A stretch of 64,000 nucleotides of DNA, taken from positions 8,127,001 through 8,191,000 of the forward strand of contig JANTQA010000070.1 of NCBI GenBank assembly GCA_027625915.1, read 5' to 3'. Below, piece after piece: positions 48,102-59,087 of this stretch (its first letter is position 1; each line of letters starts with the position of its first letter). The position numbers and the translations under genes are program-made. Under the pieces are notes generated by a model. It was not told where the DNA came from. It did not search any database and saw nothing but the letters and a program-made list of their open reading frames with translations. The stretch comes from Anaeramoeba flamelloides. Taxonomy: Eukaryota > Metamonada > Anaeramoebidae.

Positions 48102-51100
48102 TTAATTAGAGATTTCTGACAATAATGATTCATTGGAATCCTCCCCAGATATTTGAATTACCACAAAAGATTCTTCCTGATTTGATTTAATATTCACAGT
48201 TGAATATTTTGATTTTTTAACGTTCTCTGATTTACATTTAAGTAACAGTTTTAATTTTTCTCTTGAATATTTACTTAAAAATACAAATACAATACAGTCC
48301 AAGAGTCCCTGTGATGGGTTTGAAATTGCTTGAAGTGCATCAATAGAATGGATAGGCTGTGCACTCGGTTCTAAAAAGTATCTTATTCTTTTTATTGAGG
48401 AAAAAATTAAGGTAAAAAATAATGATAATGGGATTGCCATCATACGCAATTGCAATCTTAGTTCTTTTTTCTTTGTTTCGGAATCAAATAATGAATAATT
48501 GGAATCGTTATATTGCTTTAACTCTTTTAGACTTCTTGCAATTACCTTAACAGATAATCCGTATGCAATAAATGATCCAATAAGATCAATCCATAAAAAG
48601 CAGTAATATATAAATATCCATTTAGTAGAAGCGATAAAGCACCTATTGGTAGATAAAAGAGAATACGGACGTATATCAAGTTTTTTTTTTTTTTTTTTTT
48701 AGATAAAATACAGATTTCAAGATATTACAAATTATAATAATATCATTTTTAGTATGTTTAAGAGACAAAAACTTTTTTATTAAAGAAGAATTTATTTTTT
48801 TAAAAAAATCTTTTACTTTTTGAGAATAAAAAAAAAATATTGCAAAAAAAATAATTCTTATTATTATTCTAATAGTATTACATTGGTTACTTTTTCGAAA
48901 GAAACTGTAAAAAAAAATATTTATTTTTTTTTATTTTATTTTGAAGGGGGGGGATAATTTCCTATTATAACGTTTGCTTTTCTTTATTTTTATGTTTATT
49001 CCGAAAATCAATTGATTTTCAGAACAAAATGAAAATTAAAGAAAACCGTCATTTGTTTTTTTTTTTTGAATTGAAGAAATAAACCGAAAATTTATTTAAT
49101 TTACTTTTTGTTTATTAATTTTTTATATTTTTTCAGTTTATTTCAAAAATTAAAAAAAAACGACGTTAGCTTTTCCAGAATTTCAAAGAATTGAGTAAAA
49201 TCTTTGATTTTATTCTATTAATTTCCTAAAAAAACACACTTTTTTAAAAAAAATAATTTGTTTTGTTTCAAAAATCAATTGATTCTCTTAACAAAATGAA
49301 AACGTTAAGAAAAGCGCCACTGACCTTTTCAAACTTTTAAAATAATTGAGAAAAAAATTTGATTTTATTCTGTTCTTTTGGGTTCTGGAAAATCACAGTT
49401 AGTTTTTTTTTTTGATTTTAGAAATAAAAAGTAAATTTGTTGAAATTTTATTTTTATTTCAAAAATAAAAAAAAAACCATGTTAGGTTTTCTTTAATTTA
49501 AAATAATTGAGAAAAGTCTTTGATTTCTCTCCATCCTTTTGAAAAAAAAAAAAAAAAAAAACCGCCGTTAGCTTTTCCAGAATTCAGAAGAATTGAGTAA
49601 AATATTAGATTTTACTCTATTCTTTTAAATTCTGGAAAAGCTAGGCACTTGGCGGCACTTAAAGTAAGCTTTTTTTTAATTTGGTAAATAAACAGAAAAT
49701 TTTATAAAACTACCTCACTCTGTGGTATTTAGCTACACGGCTATTCTTGACCTTATTGTTATACCAAATAATTTTTATATATTCTTTACCTTTCCACTCA
49801 GAACTATTTATGATTAATTTTTCTCAAAATTGTTTTCGATTCGCATTTAGTAATTTTAAGTTAAATATATGTTCCCAAATTAATATTTTCATTATCATTT
49901 TTTGAAAATATAAATTAAATTCTTTGATATGTGTTTTCAAAACCAATAATTTCTAATTTCTTTTCGAGTTTATATCTTCTTTTTTAAATTGAAATTCTGA
50001 CTTGGTCAAGTTTAGCTTCAGTTTGATAAATTATTCTTGAATAATGTGTATTAATTTTTAAAAATTTTGTGGCCTTTGTATTTATCCAAAAATCTATCAT
50101 GTTAAGAATCTTGTTGGGCTCGATTGAAGATGATTACTAATCCACAAAATAATTTACTAATGCATATTGATTGGGCATTTGCAATTTTACTCAATTAGCT
50201 ATTAAACCTACCTAAAGTTCATCAAGGAAAAGTATCTATTGAATTCTTATTTAGCTGTGTGACAACCTAAAGTAGATCTACCTACTAATTTTGACAAAAA
50301 TTAAATAGAGTTTTATGAAGGTTTGCTATGAATTTGGAAAATGATAATTTTTATCCTTGTTTTTGGTTGATTGGATGGTATTTTAAACAAGTGTAATTTA
50401 ATTAATCATCATTCTAATAAGTTTATATTTTTAAAAGTTTGATTCTTAAATAAAAGAAATTATTAATCAATTACAAAAAAAAAAAAATCCTAATACTAAC
50501 AAGTAATAATGATGTAAGGACTTATTTTCATGTCTGGTATTGTTTTAAATACTATACCTTTCCATTTAAAGGAATAAAATTCTTTGTTCAAAGCAAGTTA
50601 AAAAAAAAAATTATAAAATGGAAATTCAACTAAAAAGTTCAAAAATTTTTTTAAATTTATTGGCAATTAAATTTTAATTAGCCGTTCTTGAAAAAAACTT
50701 TAAAATGGAAAAAAAATTTCAAGTTGATCTTAATTGTAAAATAGTAGTAGAAGCTCTCATTTTCAAAAATTATTTTATATATTTTTTCCTTCGTTTAAAA
50801 ACAAAAACCAAACCTAAAAACTAGATTGATTTATTTGAATTGAAATAGAATCCTTAACATAAAATTAAACCAAAATTAAAGGGAAAATTATTACTTTTCA
50901 AATTTTGTCAAAATTACAAACTTTTTTTTCAAATTCTCAAATTTTTTCAAAATAGTCAATACTATTGAAATATATTTGCTGTGGGTATTTAAAAACCTTT
51001 TTCGGGTTGGTTAGGGTATGTTAGGGGAGGTTAAGGTATGCTAGAGTGGTTTGGGTGGTTTGGATGGTTTGGATGATATGTTAGAGATTTTTGGCCAGGG

Positions 51101-52894
51101 TTTTGAAAAAAATAATAATAATTAAGAGAAATAGATACTTTTGTTACTTATTTTAAGGGACAAAAAATTTACACTTAATTTTGGTCTTTAAAATTGGGTT
51201 TTGACAATTTTTTACAAAATATTTATTTAGTATGGATCATTTCTACCCTTTGGATTTTCTACGATCTAAGTAATAAAATACTACTAATCACAAAATAATC
51301 GTTTTGATTTTTCCTCTCACAGTCATTAAAAACCAATTAAAAACTTTCACGCCGATGAAAGTAATTAAGAAAGTCTCCTTAGATAAGAAAAAATTCAATT
51401 TGACCAAATTTGAAATTTGATAATAGACCCAAACTTATCCAACACTTATGCGTTTTGTACCAAATTTGGAGATTTGGATTGGCTATTGTAAAACGGTAGT
51501 TTGGGTTCTTTTTTTGAAATATTTTTCTAATTAAATATCGGATTCATTTGAAAACAAAAATCAAGTCCAACAATTAGAAGGATTATTTGAATTTAATTAA
51601 ATTTAAAAAATCAATTGAAACGATAATTCAAAAAAATTCAATTTTCCCAAATTTGAGTTTTAATTCTAAACAACTGTAAAAGTGGCTATTTTCGGATTTT
51701 TTGTTGTTAAGGTCCTTCTAATCATGTGAAATTGACTTTAAGATTTCAGCAATAGGTATTATTTCAGTTTGAGCAATTTCAATTTCAGATACCGTTTTTG
51801 ATCAGCAGCGAAAAATTACCTAAAAATAAAATTGAAACATTTTCCAGTTGGCTACTCATTTTACAAATAAAATAATGCTGTTAATTTTTTTCCAATTGAC
51901 ATATTTTTTCCAGAATGTTAAGATCATGATCTCGAGATTGTAGTGGTTTTTGAAATGAAGATCATTTTCAATTAATTAATTCGATTTGGATAAAATGAGG
52001 TGTAAAAAAAATTGGCAAATGGTTTGGAATTTATCATCCACATCACAACAAATCAAACAAAATAATTCTCGAATTAATTGTTAACTGGTTTTTGAATTTT
52101 CGGGAGCAAGAGTGGAACTGAAGAGGAATTTATTTTTGAATCTCATTTCAAACTAAACATTTTTTTCCAAAAAAAGCAAAAAGAGAATAATGGTTGAGTA
52201 AGAATACCAGAGTCAAAAAAAAAAAAATAACCTCACACCAATAACTTTTGCTTTGTTGACTCATTTTTAATTATTTCTAAAAATAAGAAGGATCTTGTGT
52301 AATCTTTATACAATTCGTTTTAAATGTACCAAATGAAACTTGAGAACTGAGGTGTAATAATTCACTCGTTTATTCTTCGTTAAACCTTTTACTTGAAATC
52401 ACTATCAACAGAACTGTTGTAACACAAGACTTTAAAAAAGAAAGGTTTTACACAAAAATAAAAGGGGAGACTTACCAGTTGGTGCCTGGAGTCTTGTCAA
52501 TTTTCCCAAAATAAACAGCAAGAAAAGTAATTCCAAGCGCTTGAATTAGGCCAACTAATTGCATATAAAGGAAAATTTTTTTTAATTTCAAGTCCGAATA
52601 GTTGCGATCAATCTTCAAAAAAGTCAAAATTGAAATAATCAAGGATATGTATGGTGGACAAAGTCCAATAAATGTGAGATAGATTCCTTGAAGAGTACAA
52701 ATTTTTCCTGTATTTTCCACACTCATAAAAAATGTGGTTGCATGAAAAAAATCATAAATTGTTAAGACAAGAATCAATCGACGAAAAAAATGTGATCGAT
52801 ACGATTTGAATCTGATGTTCAGGATGATAATGAGGCAACAACCGAGCAAACTTAAAGAGGCAATACAAAGTGAAACAACTGAAAGTGTGGACAT
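48102..52894 (-). CDS. Seven-transmembrane receptor (cAMP-receptor-like GPCR), 2 exons
   Basis: Predicted 319-residue plasma-membrane receptor. Exon 1 is 52894-52476 and exon 2 48642-48102. The 3833 bp intron (GTAAGT...ACCAATAG) splits the Trp codon of TNWCFI. TM segments: about 3-27, 36-58, 66-95, 108-129, 148-176, 207-226 and 238-263. Cys66 at the start of TM3 and Cys141 in the second extracellular loop can form the usual GPCR disulfide, and they come from different exons, which supports the join. TM7 has NPSQG (248-252), as in Dictyostelium cAMP receptors and related receptors. The third cytosolic loop is charged (DSETKKKELRLQLR). The tail (264-319) is Ser/Lys-rich, suitable for phosphorylation. 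The ligand is unknown. The long intron is the main uncertainty; it contains LINE-like, palindrome, family H and G-rich sequence. No G protein gene is nearby, though a Ras GTPase lies in the same window. Confidence 0.85.
49020..49690. repeat. Palindrome cluster 6
   Basis: Three foldback units with TTTTCCAGAATTTCAAAGAA, TGGAAAATCACAGTTAG and TTTTCCAGAATTCAGAAGAA against TTCTTTTAAATTCTGGAAAA, ending in GGCACTTGGCGGCACTT. Lies within the receptor intron. Confidence 0.6.
49700..50140 (-). mobile_element. Decayed LINE-like fragment (inverse partner of 45180-45560)
   Basis: On the minus strand, broken frames read HMIDFWINTKATKFLKI, IIYQTEAKLDQVRI and KRRYKLEKKLEIIGF, comparable to the post-transferase region of the LINE at 46190-46290. 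Several stops and low similarity; class inferred only from this comparison. Confidence 0.4.
50205..50560 (-). mobile_element. Family H element fragment (copy 3)
   Basis: Matches the right half of copies 1 and 2: AAAGTAGATCTACC, the decayed peptide tail near 50360-50420 and the right TIR (CCTAATACTAACAAGTAA ... CATGTCTGGTATT). The left TIR is missing. Confidence 0.5.
51004..51086 (+). repeat. G-rich degenerate tandem repeat (about 9-10 bp period)
   Basis: Units such as TTAGGGTATG, TTAGGGGAGG, TTAAGGTATG, CTAGAGTGG and TTTGGATGG run in series. The plus strand is strongly G-rich against AT-rich surroundings. Telomere-like TTAGGG occurs but is not regular. Confidence 0.7.
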
Positions 52895-52950
52895 GTGAAT
52901 TTTGATAAGGGATAAATGGGTAAGATCAAAAAATGATTTTCCAAAATATT

Positions 52951-53154
52951 CTAATTGTTCAAATCGTTAATCTGTGTCTTTGACAAAAACTGGAGGTTAT
53001 CTGTTTTTGATTCTGTGAGAATATATGTAATATTGTGGGAAATGTTCATCAAAAGAACCATTGGAGATTTGGAAAAATGTGTTCTTATAGTTCTAACAAT
53101 CAGAGGGAGATTTAAATAGATCAAAAAAACATACAATAAACTCCAAGTAAACAT
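52951..53154 (-). other. Possible small membrane protein gene (unsupported)
   Basis: A 67-codon frame with an ATG, one hydrophobic segment (WSLLYVFLIYLNLPLIV) and a Ser/Thr/Asn-rich tail. Its GC content is higher than the spacer. It ends 57 bp upstream of the receptor start on the same strand. It could be a real small gene, a receptor upstream frame or a relic; no family resemblance was recognised. Confidence 0.2.
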
Positions 53155-53521
53155 TACGTTGGTTTACTAAAGGACTACAATTAAAATTGAAATTCTAAAA
53201 ATGAAGGATCAAATAAATAATTAATCGAAAAACCTTTTAGATTTTTTTTAAGAACGATTTTTTATAACGAAAAAAGTCAAAAAATTAAAAAATTGAAAAA
53301 ATTACAAAAATTTGAAACAAATCCCAAATATAATTTAAAATTTTCTTGAAATATATCAAACGTATAAGGTTTTAACTTGTTGAAATTGAACTTACCCTGG
53401 GTATACAATTAGTATTCAATTGGATGTTATATTAAAACAAGAAAAAAAAAAAAAATCCTGAGTTTTATTTGTCATATTCATTGTAAGTCCTGGATATTAG
53501 TAAACTATATTTCATTAAAAT

Positions 53522-54000
53522 TGGCCCATTAAAAATCAAATTTTAAAAAAAAAATATTTTTTATAATTGAAGTTATCTATTATAATATAAAAATTTAGAT
53601 TTTAATATTCAATACTATACTCAATAGATATTTATTTTTTGTCTAAAAATAAAAGAAAGAAAAATAAAAAAAACTGTTAAAAAAAATTATTATATTTATT
53701 TTGAATGAAGCATTACATGAAAAATAAACAGATTAAATAAGTAAAAAACCCCATTTATTGATTCTCCTTCCATTTGAATAACTAAATCTAATCTCTTTTT
53801 CATATTTGAAACCAAAATTTGCATTAATTCATCTGTTACTTCTTTCAAATTTTTCATTTTCATTTTCCATTTTAACAAAACACTGTTGAAAAAATAAAAA
53901 AGAGAAAAAATGATTTATTTGCAAACTTTTCATTGTGAGAGGAAAAACTTCAAAACGATAAAAAAGCAATTCATTATTCAAATGTAAGGTGGGCCATTTA
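53522..54000 (-). repeat. Dispersed ~480 bp repeat with coding-like segment (copy 2)
   Basis: Inverse copy of 8644-9120. Here the coding-like stretch is open from about 53878 to 53696 (MKNLKEVTDELMQILVSN, then KKRLDLVIQMEGESING), preceded by TTTTTCAACAG. The downstream flank also contains a TTTTTAGAC acceptor-like site. It could be a captured host exon inside a mobile element. Confidence 0.5.
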
Positions 54001-54634
54001 TTATGAAATTTAGTTTATTTTGGATCACTTAACAGTCATATTCAAGTGACATATAAATATATATATATATATATATAAATTATTGAGTAAGTACTAAATG
54101 TCATATATAGGGGGTTGTGTAAATATTTTATATTTTTCATTTTTAACCTTATGAGAACTTTTGAAATCAAAAAAAAATTTTCAAATATGAAAAATTAATA
54201 CTAGTATTGGAAATTTAAAAGGGAAAAAAATTTCAATTCTTTTACAGATCCCTTTTCCAAATAGAGTCTGATTGAAATATAAAGAAATTTTTATTTTTCT
54301 TTTTATTTGTTAGGTACCTTTTTCTTTTATGTTTGTGTAGACTAAGAATCCTAAAGGGAAACAAATAGTTGAATTGGAACAAAGTTGATCAAAAGAAATT
54401 TTTTATCCTAAAAATTTCAGATACGACAAAGAAAATGACTGAAAATGAAAATTAATATTATTTGAGTTTATTCCGTTAGATAAATGATAAAATTATATGA
54501 AAAAATCTATTATCTAATGAGATTTTTTTAGATTCATAAAATAATAAATGATAAATGGTGTGGAATTCCTAAAACAGATTCTTTATTCTAGAAATAAATT
54601 TCAAAATTTTCCTGTAAAACGAGATATATAATTA

Positions 54635-54831
54635 CAGTCAGTTTCACTTTTAAGACACAAACTTTCTACGAAATTTAAGGCACAGAAAAATCTCAAATTA
54701 AGGCACAAAATTCAAATTCTAGTAAAATAATTTGTGAAAATTAAAATTCCAAAAAATTGTGCTTTAATTTGAGATTTTTTTTGTACCTTAAATTTCGTAG
54801 AAAGTTTGTGTCTTAAATTTGAAACTGACTG
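54635..54831. mobile_element. TA-flanked MITE, Tc1/mariner type (copy 2)
   Basis: The 197 bp element has clean TIRs: it starts CAGTCAGTTTCACTTTTAAG and ends with AAATTTGAAACTGACTG. Inner arms (GACACAAACTTTCTACGAAA and TTTCGTAGAAAGTTTGTGTC) match perfectly. TA flanks both sides. Its better preservation suggests it is younger than the copy at 36931. No coding frame. Confidence 0.85.
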
Positions 54832-54859
54832 TAATCGTAATATAATTTTATGATATATA

Positions 54860-55870
54860 TATAAACTAAAATTTAAAATTTTATACATGGTTAAAACGGT
54901 ACAAACAATCACAATAATATAATTTCATTGGAATTGGAGATAATTTTGATTTTTGGAAAATATGAAAATCATTTTTTCACACTTTAATTTTTGTTTTCAT
55001 TTCATTTTTTGAATTGTGTAACTTGTTTCGGTTTGATCAATTTATTTTTCAACCGTGAATATTAGGTTAAAGTTGAGTTGTTCAAAATAGAAGACCTCAA
55101 ATAAAAATAGTTGGTGAACTTTCTCTTTTGACCAATCAATATTCCGAAAAGAATTTAGTCAAATTTACCAATGCCTTTTTTTTGTTTTAATCTCTCCAAA
55201 ATTTTTTTCACACACATGATTTATTAGTATTGATCATTATTTATTTTTTGGGTTTTGAGTATAATAATTTATAAAAAATTGTTAAAATTATAATTAATAA
55301 ATGGTTATAATTTGGTATTTTGTCAAGATTTGATTAAATATGATTTTTTTTCACAAAATTGAATGTTGGTGTGTGAAAATTTTGAATTCCTGTCAATATA
55401 TAAACCTGATTCCAAAAATTTGGACATACCCAAAATCAAAAATAGGCAAAAAAAAGCCAATCTATTGTATTTTTACAAACCTAAAATAAAAACATATTTA
55501 AGTAACACCGTATTAATATTTTAATAGGTAATAATTTTCATCCAAATAAAAAAAAAAAAAAAAAACTCAAAAATAAAAACAGATATGTCCAAAATAATGA
55601 AACCAGTGGTACAAAAAATGTATTGGTAAATGTGTTGAAATTTGACCAACAATTGTTAATCGATCAAATGTTAAGATACCATCTACCAATTGTATGTTAT
55701 TATCCAATTTCACAAACTCAACACTAATCTTCTATCAACCATCGAAAAAAAATTTCAGATCTAACAAAACATATTACATAACTACAAAAAAGGAAACGAA
55801 AACAAAACAAAAAAGACAAAAAATGAAATAGTTTGTAAAATAAAAATCCTTTCCAAATTGAATTTAAAGT
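54860..55870 (+). repeat. Family G dispersed repeat with a partial inverted copy, split by a MITE
   Basis: The segment 54860-55402 aligns directly with 33898-34445. After the MITE at 55403-55608, the segment about 55615-55795 matches the inverse of 55013-55190 (ACCAATAC...TTTG and GATCAAATG blocks). The two arms therefore form an interrupted inverted repeat. Confidence 0.55.
55403..55608. mobile_element. 206 bp TA-flanked TIR element, Tc1/mariner type
   Basis: The left end AACCTGATTCCAAAAATTTG-GACATA and the inverse of the right end (CCACTGGTTTCATTATTTTG-GACATA) are imperfect TIRs. TA lies directly outside each (55401-55402, 55609-55610). The TTTGG(A/G)CA core resembles the ends of the element at 14751. 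No transposase. Confidence 0.7.
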
Positions 55871-56694
55871 GCAGTAATTATATTCTTCCCATTATTTAAA
55901 ATGTGTTCAAATTTTTGGAATCTAGTTTATTTTATATATATATATATATACCACAGACTTGATGATTTTTTTGCTTTTATTAAATGGATTTTTAATGTTT
56001 AATAGATTCTTAAAATACGTTTTTTTGATATCGGTATGTAATTAAAACAGAAAAAAAATAGGTGAGCTGATCTAATTAGGAATTGATAATAAAACAATTT
56101 TGTCGACTTTTCTTCACAAACTAGTAATTTTTAAAAGAACAATTATTTTTTTTCCTCATTGTTTAAATAGTTTACAATTTTCTATAGTTTTAAAAGGAAA
56201 AACTTATTTTTATTGTTTTTTTGTTTTCAAAATAGAAAACCAAACTATTTTCATCATTTTAAATACAAAACCTCTCACTTAGTTTGGAAATCGTAAATTA
56301 CCATTGTTTTCGAAGGATTTTAAGGCAATTGCATCCTACTTATATTAAATTGTTTTTTTTTTTTTCATTTTTTATATTTTTTTTAGTTTGATTTTTTTTA
56401 AATCCCAGAAACGATAAGTATAATTTCAAAAAAATTCAAGAACTTTTTCAAAATCTATAAAAATAAAATAACGAATGAATTGAAAAAAAAATGTGATAAT
56501 TTCAAAAAAACTTGATTTTATAAATCCTTTATGATTTTAAAATTAAAAATGTACTACGTGTGATGAGGTTATGTATGTATATATGTCTGTATATAAGCTA
56601 TTTCCAAGAAAGTGTGGCATAATTATTTTAAAATATACCAATCAAATTAAATCTTCAAACAAGTATTTAAATTTCAAAACCATTAACTGCCATT

Positions 56695-57400
56695 TAAACT
56701 ATTTTTCAGTCAAAGGGGCCCAGTTATAATGGTACAATACACCTGTTTAAAGGGTTTACATAGATATCAGAAGAAAATTTTTATTGTGGAAATTTTCAAA
56801 ATTGAAATCATTTTTTCACATTTCTACACATTTTTGTTTTTTTTTTTTCGATTTTTTTTTTACAACCAAATTCATTTGCAAAATTTTTTTTTATTTCAAG
56901 ATCAATAGTCACTTGGTAAAAATGTGTTATTCTAAGGTTATTGAAACCATGTAAAGATTGTTGAGAAATCTATTGATTTCTATTGCAATTCTATTCGATC
57001 TTTGATCTTGATATTTGTTTAATAAATGTGAAAAATTTTCACTTCATTTTCATTTCCTTTTTCAAATAGAGACGACAATTACCAATAAACTTTGTTTGGT
57101 GGCTTAATTTCTAAAAGAAAGGTATGGAAAATGAAGTGAAAAATGTTTCATATTTATTATTCAAATACCAGTAGAAGTTCAAAACGAACATCGTTGTTTT
57201 TCTCAATGGGGCCTTAAAGTTTTGAGTTTTTCAATTTTCAAGAAAATCTATTGATTAATTAGTTTTCTTTCTGACATGTATCAACATTTCTTTGAGGTTT
57301 ATTATTCTCTTTATTTCTTATTTGTTCTTCAAAGGTCAATTAGATAAAATAATTGATATTCGAAAAAAATGTTGTTCCACTTTGACTGAAACAGAGTTTA
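56695..57400. mobile_element. Family A TIR element (copy 5) with nested family F MITE
   Basis: The left end TAAACTATTTTTCAGTCAAA-GGGGCCCAG and the right end CACTTTGACTGAAACAGAGTTT resemble other family A termini. The right interior keeps the GAGGTTTATTATTCTC block. The family F element at 57008-57171 lies inside it. Confidence 0.55.
57008..57171. mobile_element. Family F MITE-like element (copy 4)
   Basis: TIRs TATTTGTTTAATAAATGTG and CATATTTATTATTCAAATAC flank inner arms AAAATTTTCACTTCATTTTC and GAAAATGAAGTGAAAAAT. It is the best-preserved copy of the family in this window and is inserted in family A copy 5. Confidence 0.7.
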
Positions 57401-57597
57401 TTGATTCTTAGTAATAATTCAATTTGTTTCTTATTATTAAATTATCTCAATAAAAAAAAAGATATTAAAGTTCCGGATCTCTATTTTATCTGATGTTTTT
57501 GAATGGTCAAAATTGGTGTTTATTATTTTCTTTTTAATAAAAAAATACCGTTTTCATAACTTACGTTATTTTATTGAGTTCGAAAAAAAAAAAAATC

Positions 57598-57660
57598 TGC
57601 TGCTTATAATTTCCGATAGGTGATATTAAAAATATCATCTATCGGGAATTATAATCAGCT
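57598..57660. repeat. Short near-perfect hairpin
   Basis: Arms of about 29 bp: GCTTATAATTTCCGATAGGT-GATATT and its inverse AATATC-ATCTATCGGGAATTATAATC, with a loop of about 3-4 A. Three mismatches. It could be a minimal foldback element or a structured RNA; no other copy was seen. Confidence 0.75.
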
Positions 57661-59087
57661 CATTTTTGAGAAATGAACAAAATTGAAAGTGTTAGTATTT
57701 GAAAAGTACTATTTAATAACAATAATTAAAATAGAAGTCACAGTAAACAAAAAACAATAAATATATTTCCAATTTTATTCAGGAAAATATATAACAAAAA
57801 ATGTAAAAAATCCTACTAATTTTTTTCAATAATTTTAAAACGTTTTCACTTTAATACAGAATTTCCCAAAACTGTCTTTAAATTACCAAACTCAAACAAA
57901 TTGATCTCTTTGATCTAGAAATTTTCAACTCTTATTTTTTATTTTTATTGTTTGTTATAAACATTCAAATTGGATGAATCAGATGATTAAAAAATTCTTT
58001 TAATTATCACTTTTTTGAAAATTTGTATAAGTTACTATACTTGACCTACATTAAATTTACTTATTTGACTAATCTTGTAACTCTTCTAATTTTGTTAATT
58101 AGAAACTCTCAACATCGCCATAACAAGTTATTTTGAATAACAAAAAATAAAAATTTACAATTTTACAATAGTCAAAAAGGAAAGAGTAAGTTAGTTGCAA
58201 GAAGTTGATCTAAAGTGCAAGCTAATTAAATCATCTTTGCAGATATGTTATTTTTTGTCATTTTTTTTTCGCCCAACCCAAGACAAAATGATAACTTATA
58301 AAATGAATAAATTAATAACCAAAAGTACTTTAGGTCATATTGGGGTGAAAAGTTCGACAGAAAAATATTTTTTTTCGGATGATGTGTTTTAATCATTAAA
58401 ACTAAATAGTTTTGGATGTGTAGACAAACTTTTCTAAAAAAAATTTTAACAATTTGGACAAATTTTGGATTGGAAAAATAATAAAAATCACAATAATTAA
58501 GTAAATTTCTTCAGATATTGAAAAATAATTTGAAGTTTATTTTTTTATTATAGGTAGCTATATATTTTTAATTAGAATTATTTCTTTTCAATTTCTTTTT
58601 TTACAATTTTATCTCTTGGAATCCTTTCATAACATTTCAAATTGAAATTTTTATTCCAAAATCGATAAGTATATTTGGGGGTGAGTCGGTATATTGGTAT
58701 GTTTGTGGTAATTTGGGTCCTTGATATAATTTCTTGAAAAGTTTAAATTTAAATTAATATTTTAAGTGGAGAGTAAATATAAAAAACAATTTGGTTGAAT
58801 AAAATAGTAAGTTCCGAAAAATATTCACCACATCAAGAAATTGAAAAATCTGATAATGATAATTTTAAAACTTATTTTAATGTTATTTTTCAGAAATGGA
58901 ATCAATTTTTTTCCAAATTTAAGATTAGATCCAAGTGTTGTTTTGCCATAAAAATATTCGTTTGTTTGAGTTGTTGACACTTTTGTAATATGAATTGACT
59001 TTTCTTCCAAAAACAAAAGAATAAATCGATGTTTTTTGAGGTGCGTTTTATAGTATTTGATGAGTATTCATATTTTAAGGTTTACAA

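Larger units (their letters stand above)
48643..52475 (-). other. 3.8 kb intron of the receptor gene
   Basis: Holds palindrome cluster 6 (49020-49690), an inverted LINE-like fragment (49700-50140), part of a family H element (50205-50560) and a G-rich degenerate repeat (51004-51086). The rest, about 51100-52475, is unique AT-rich sequence in which I see nothing specific. Confidence 0.7.
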
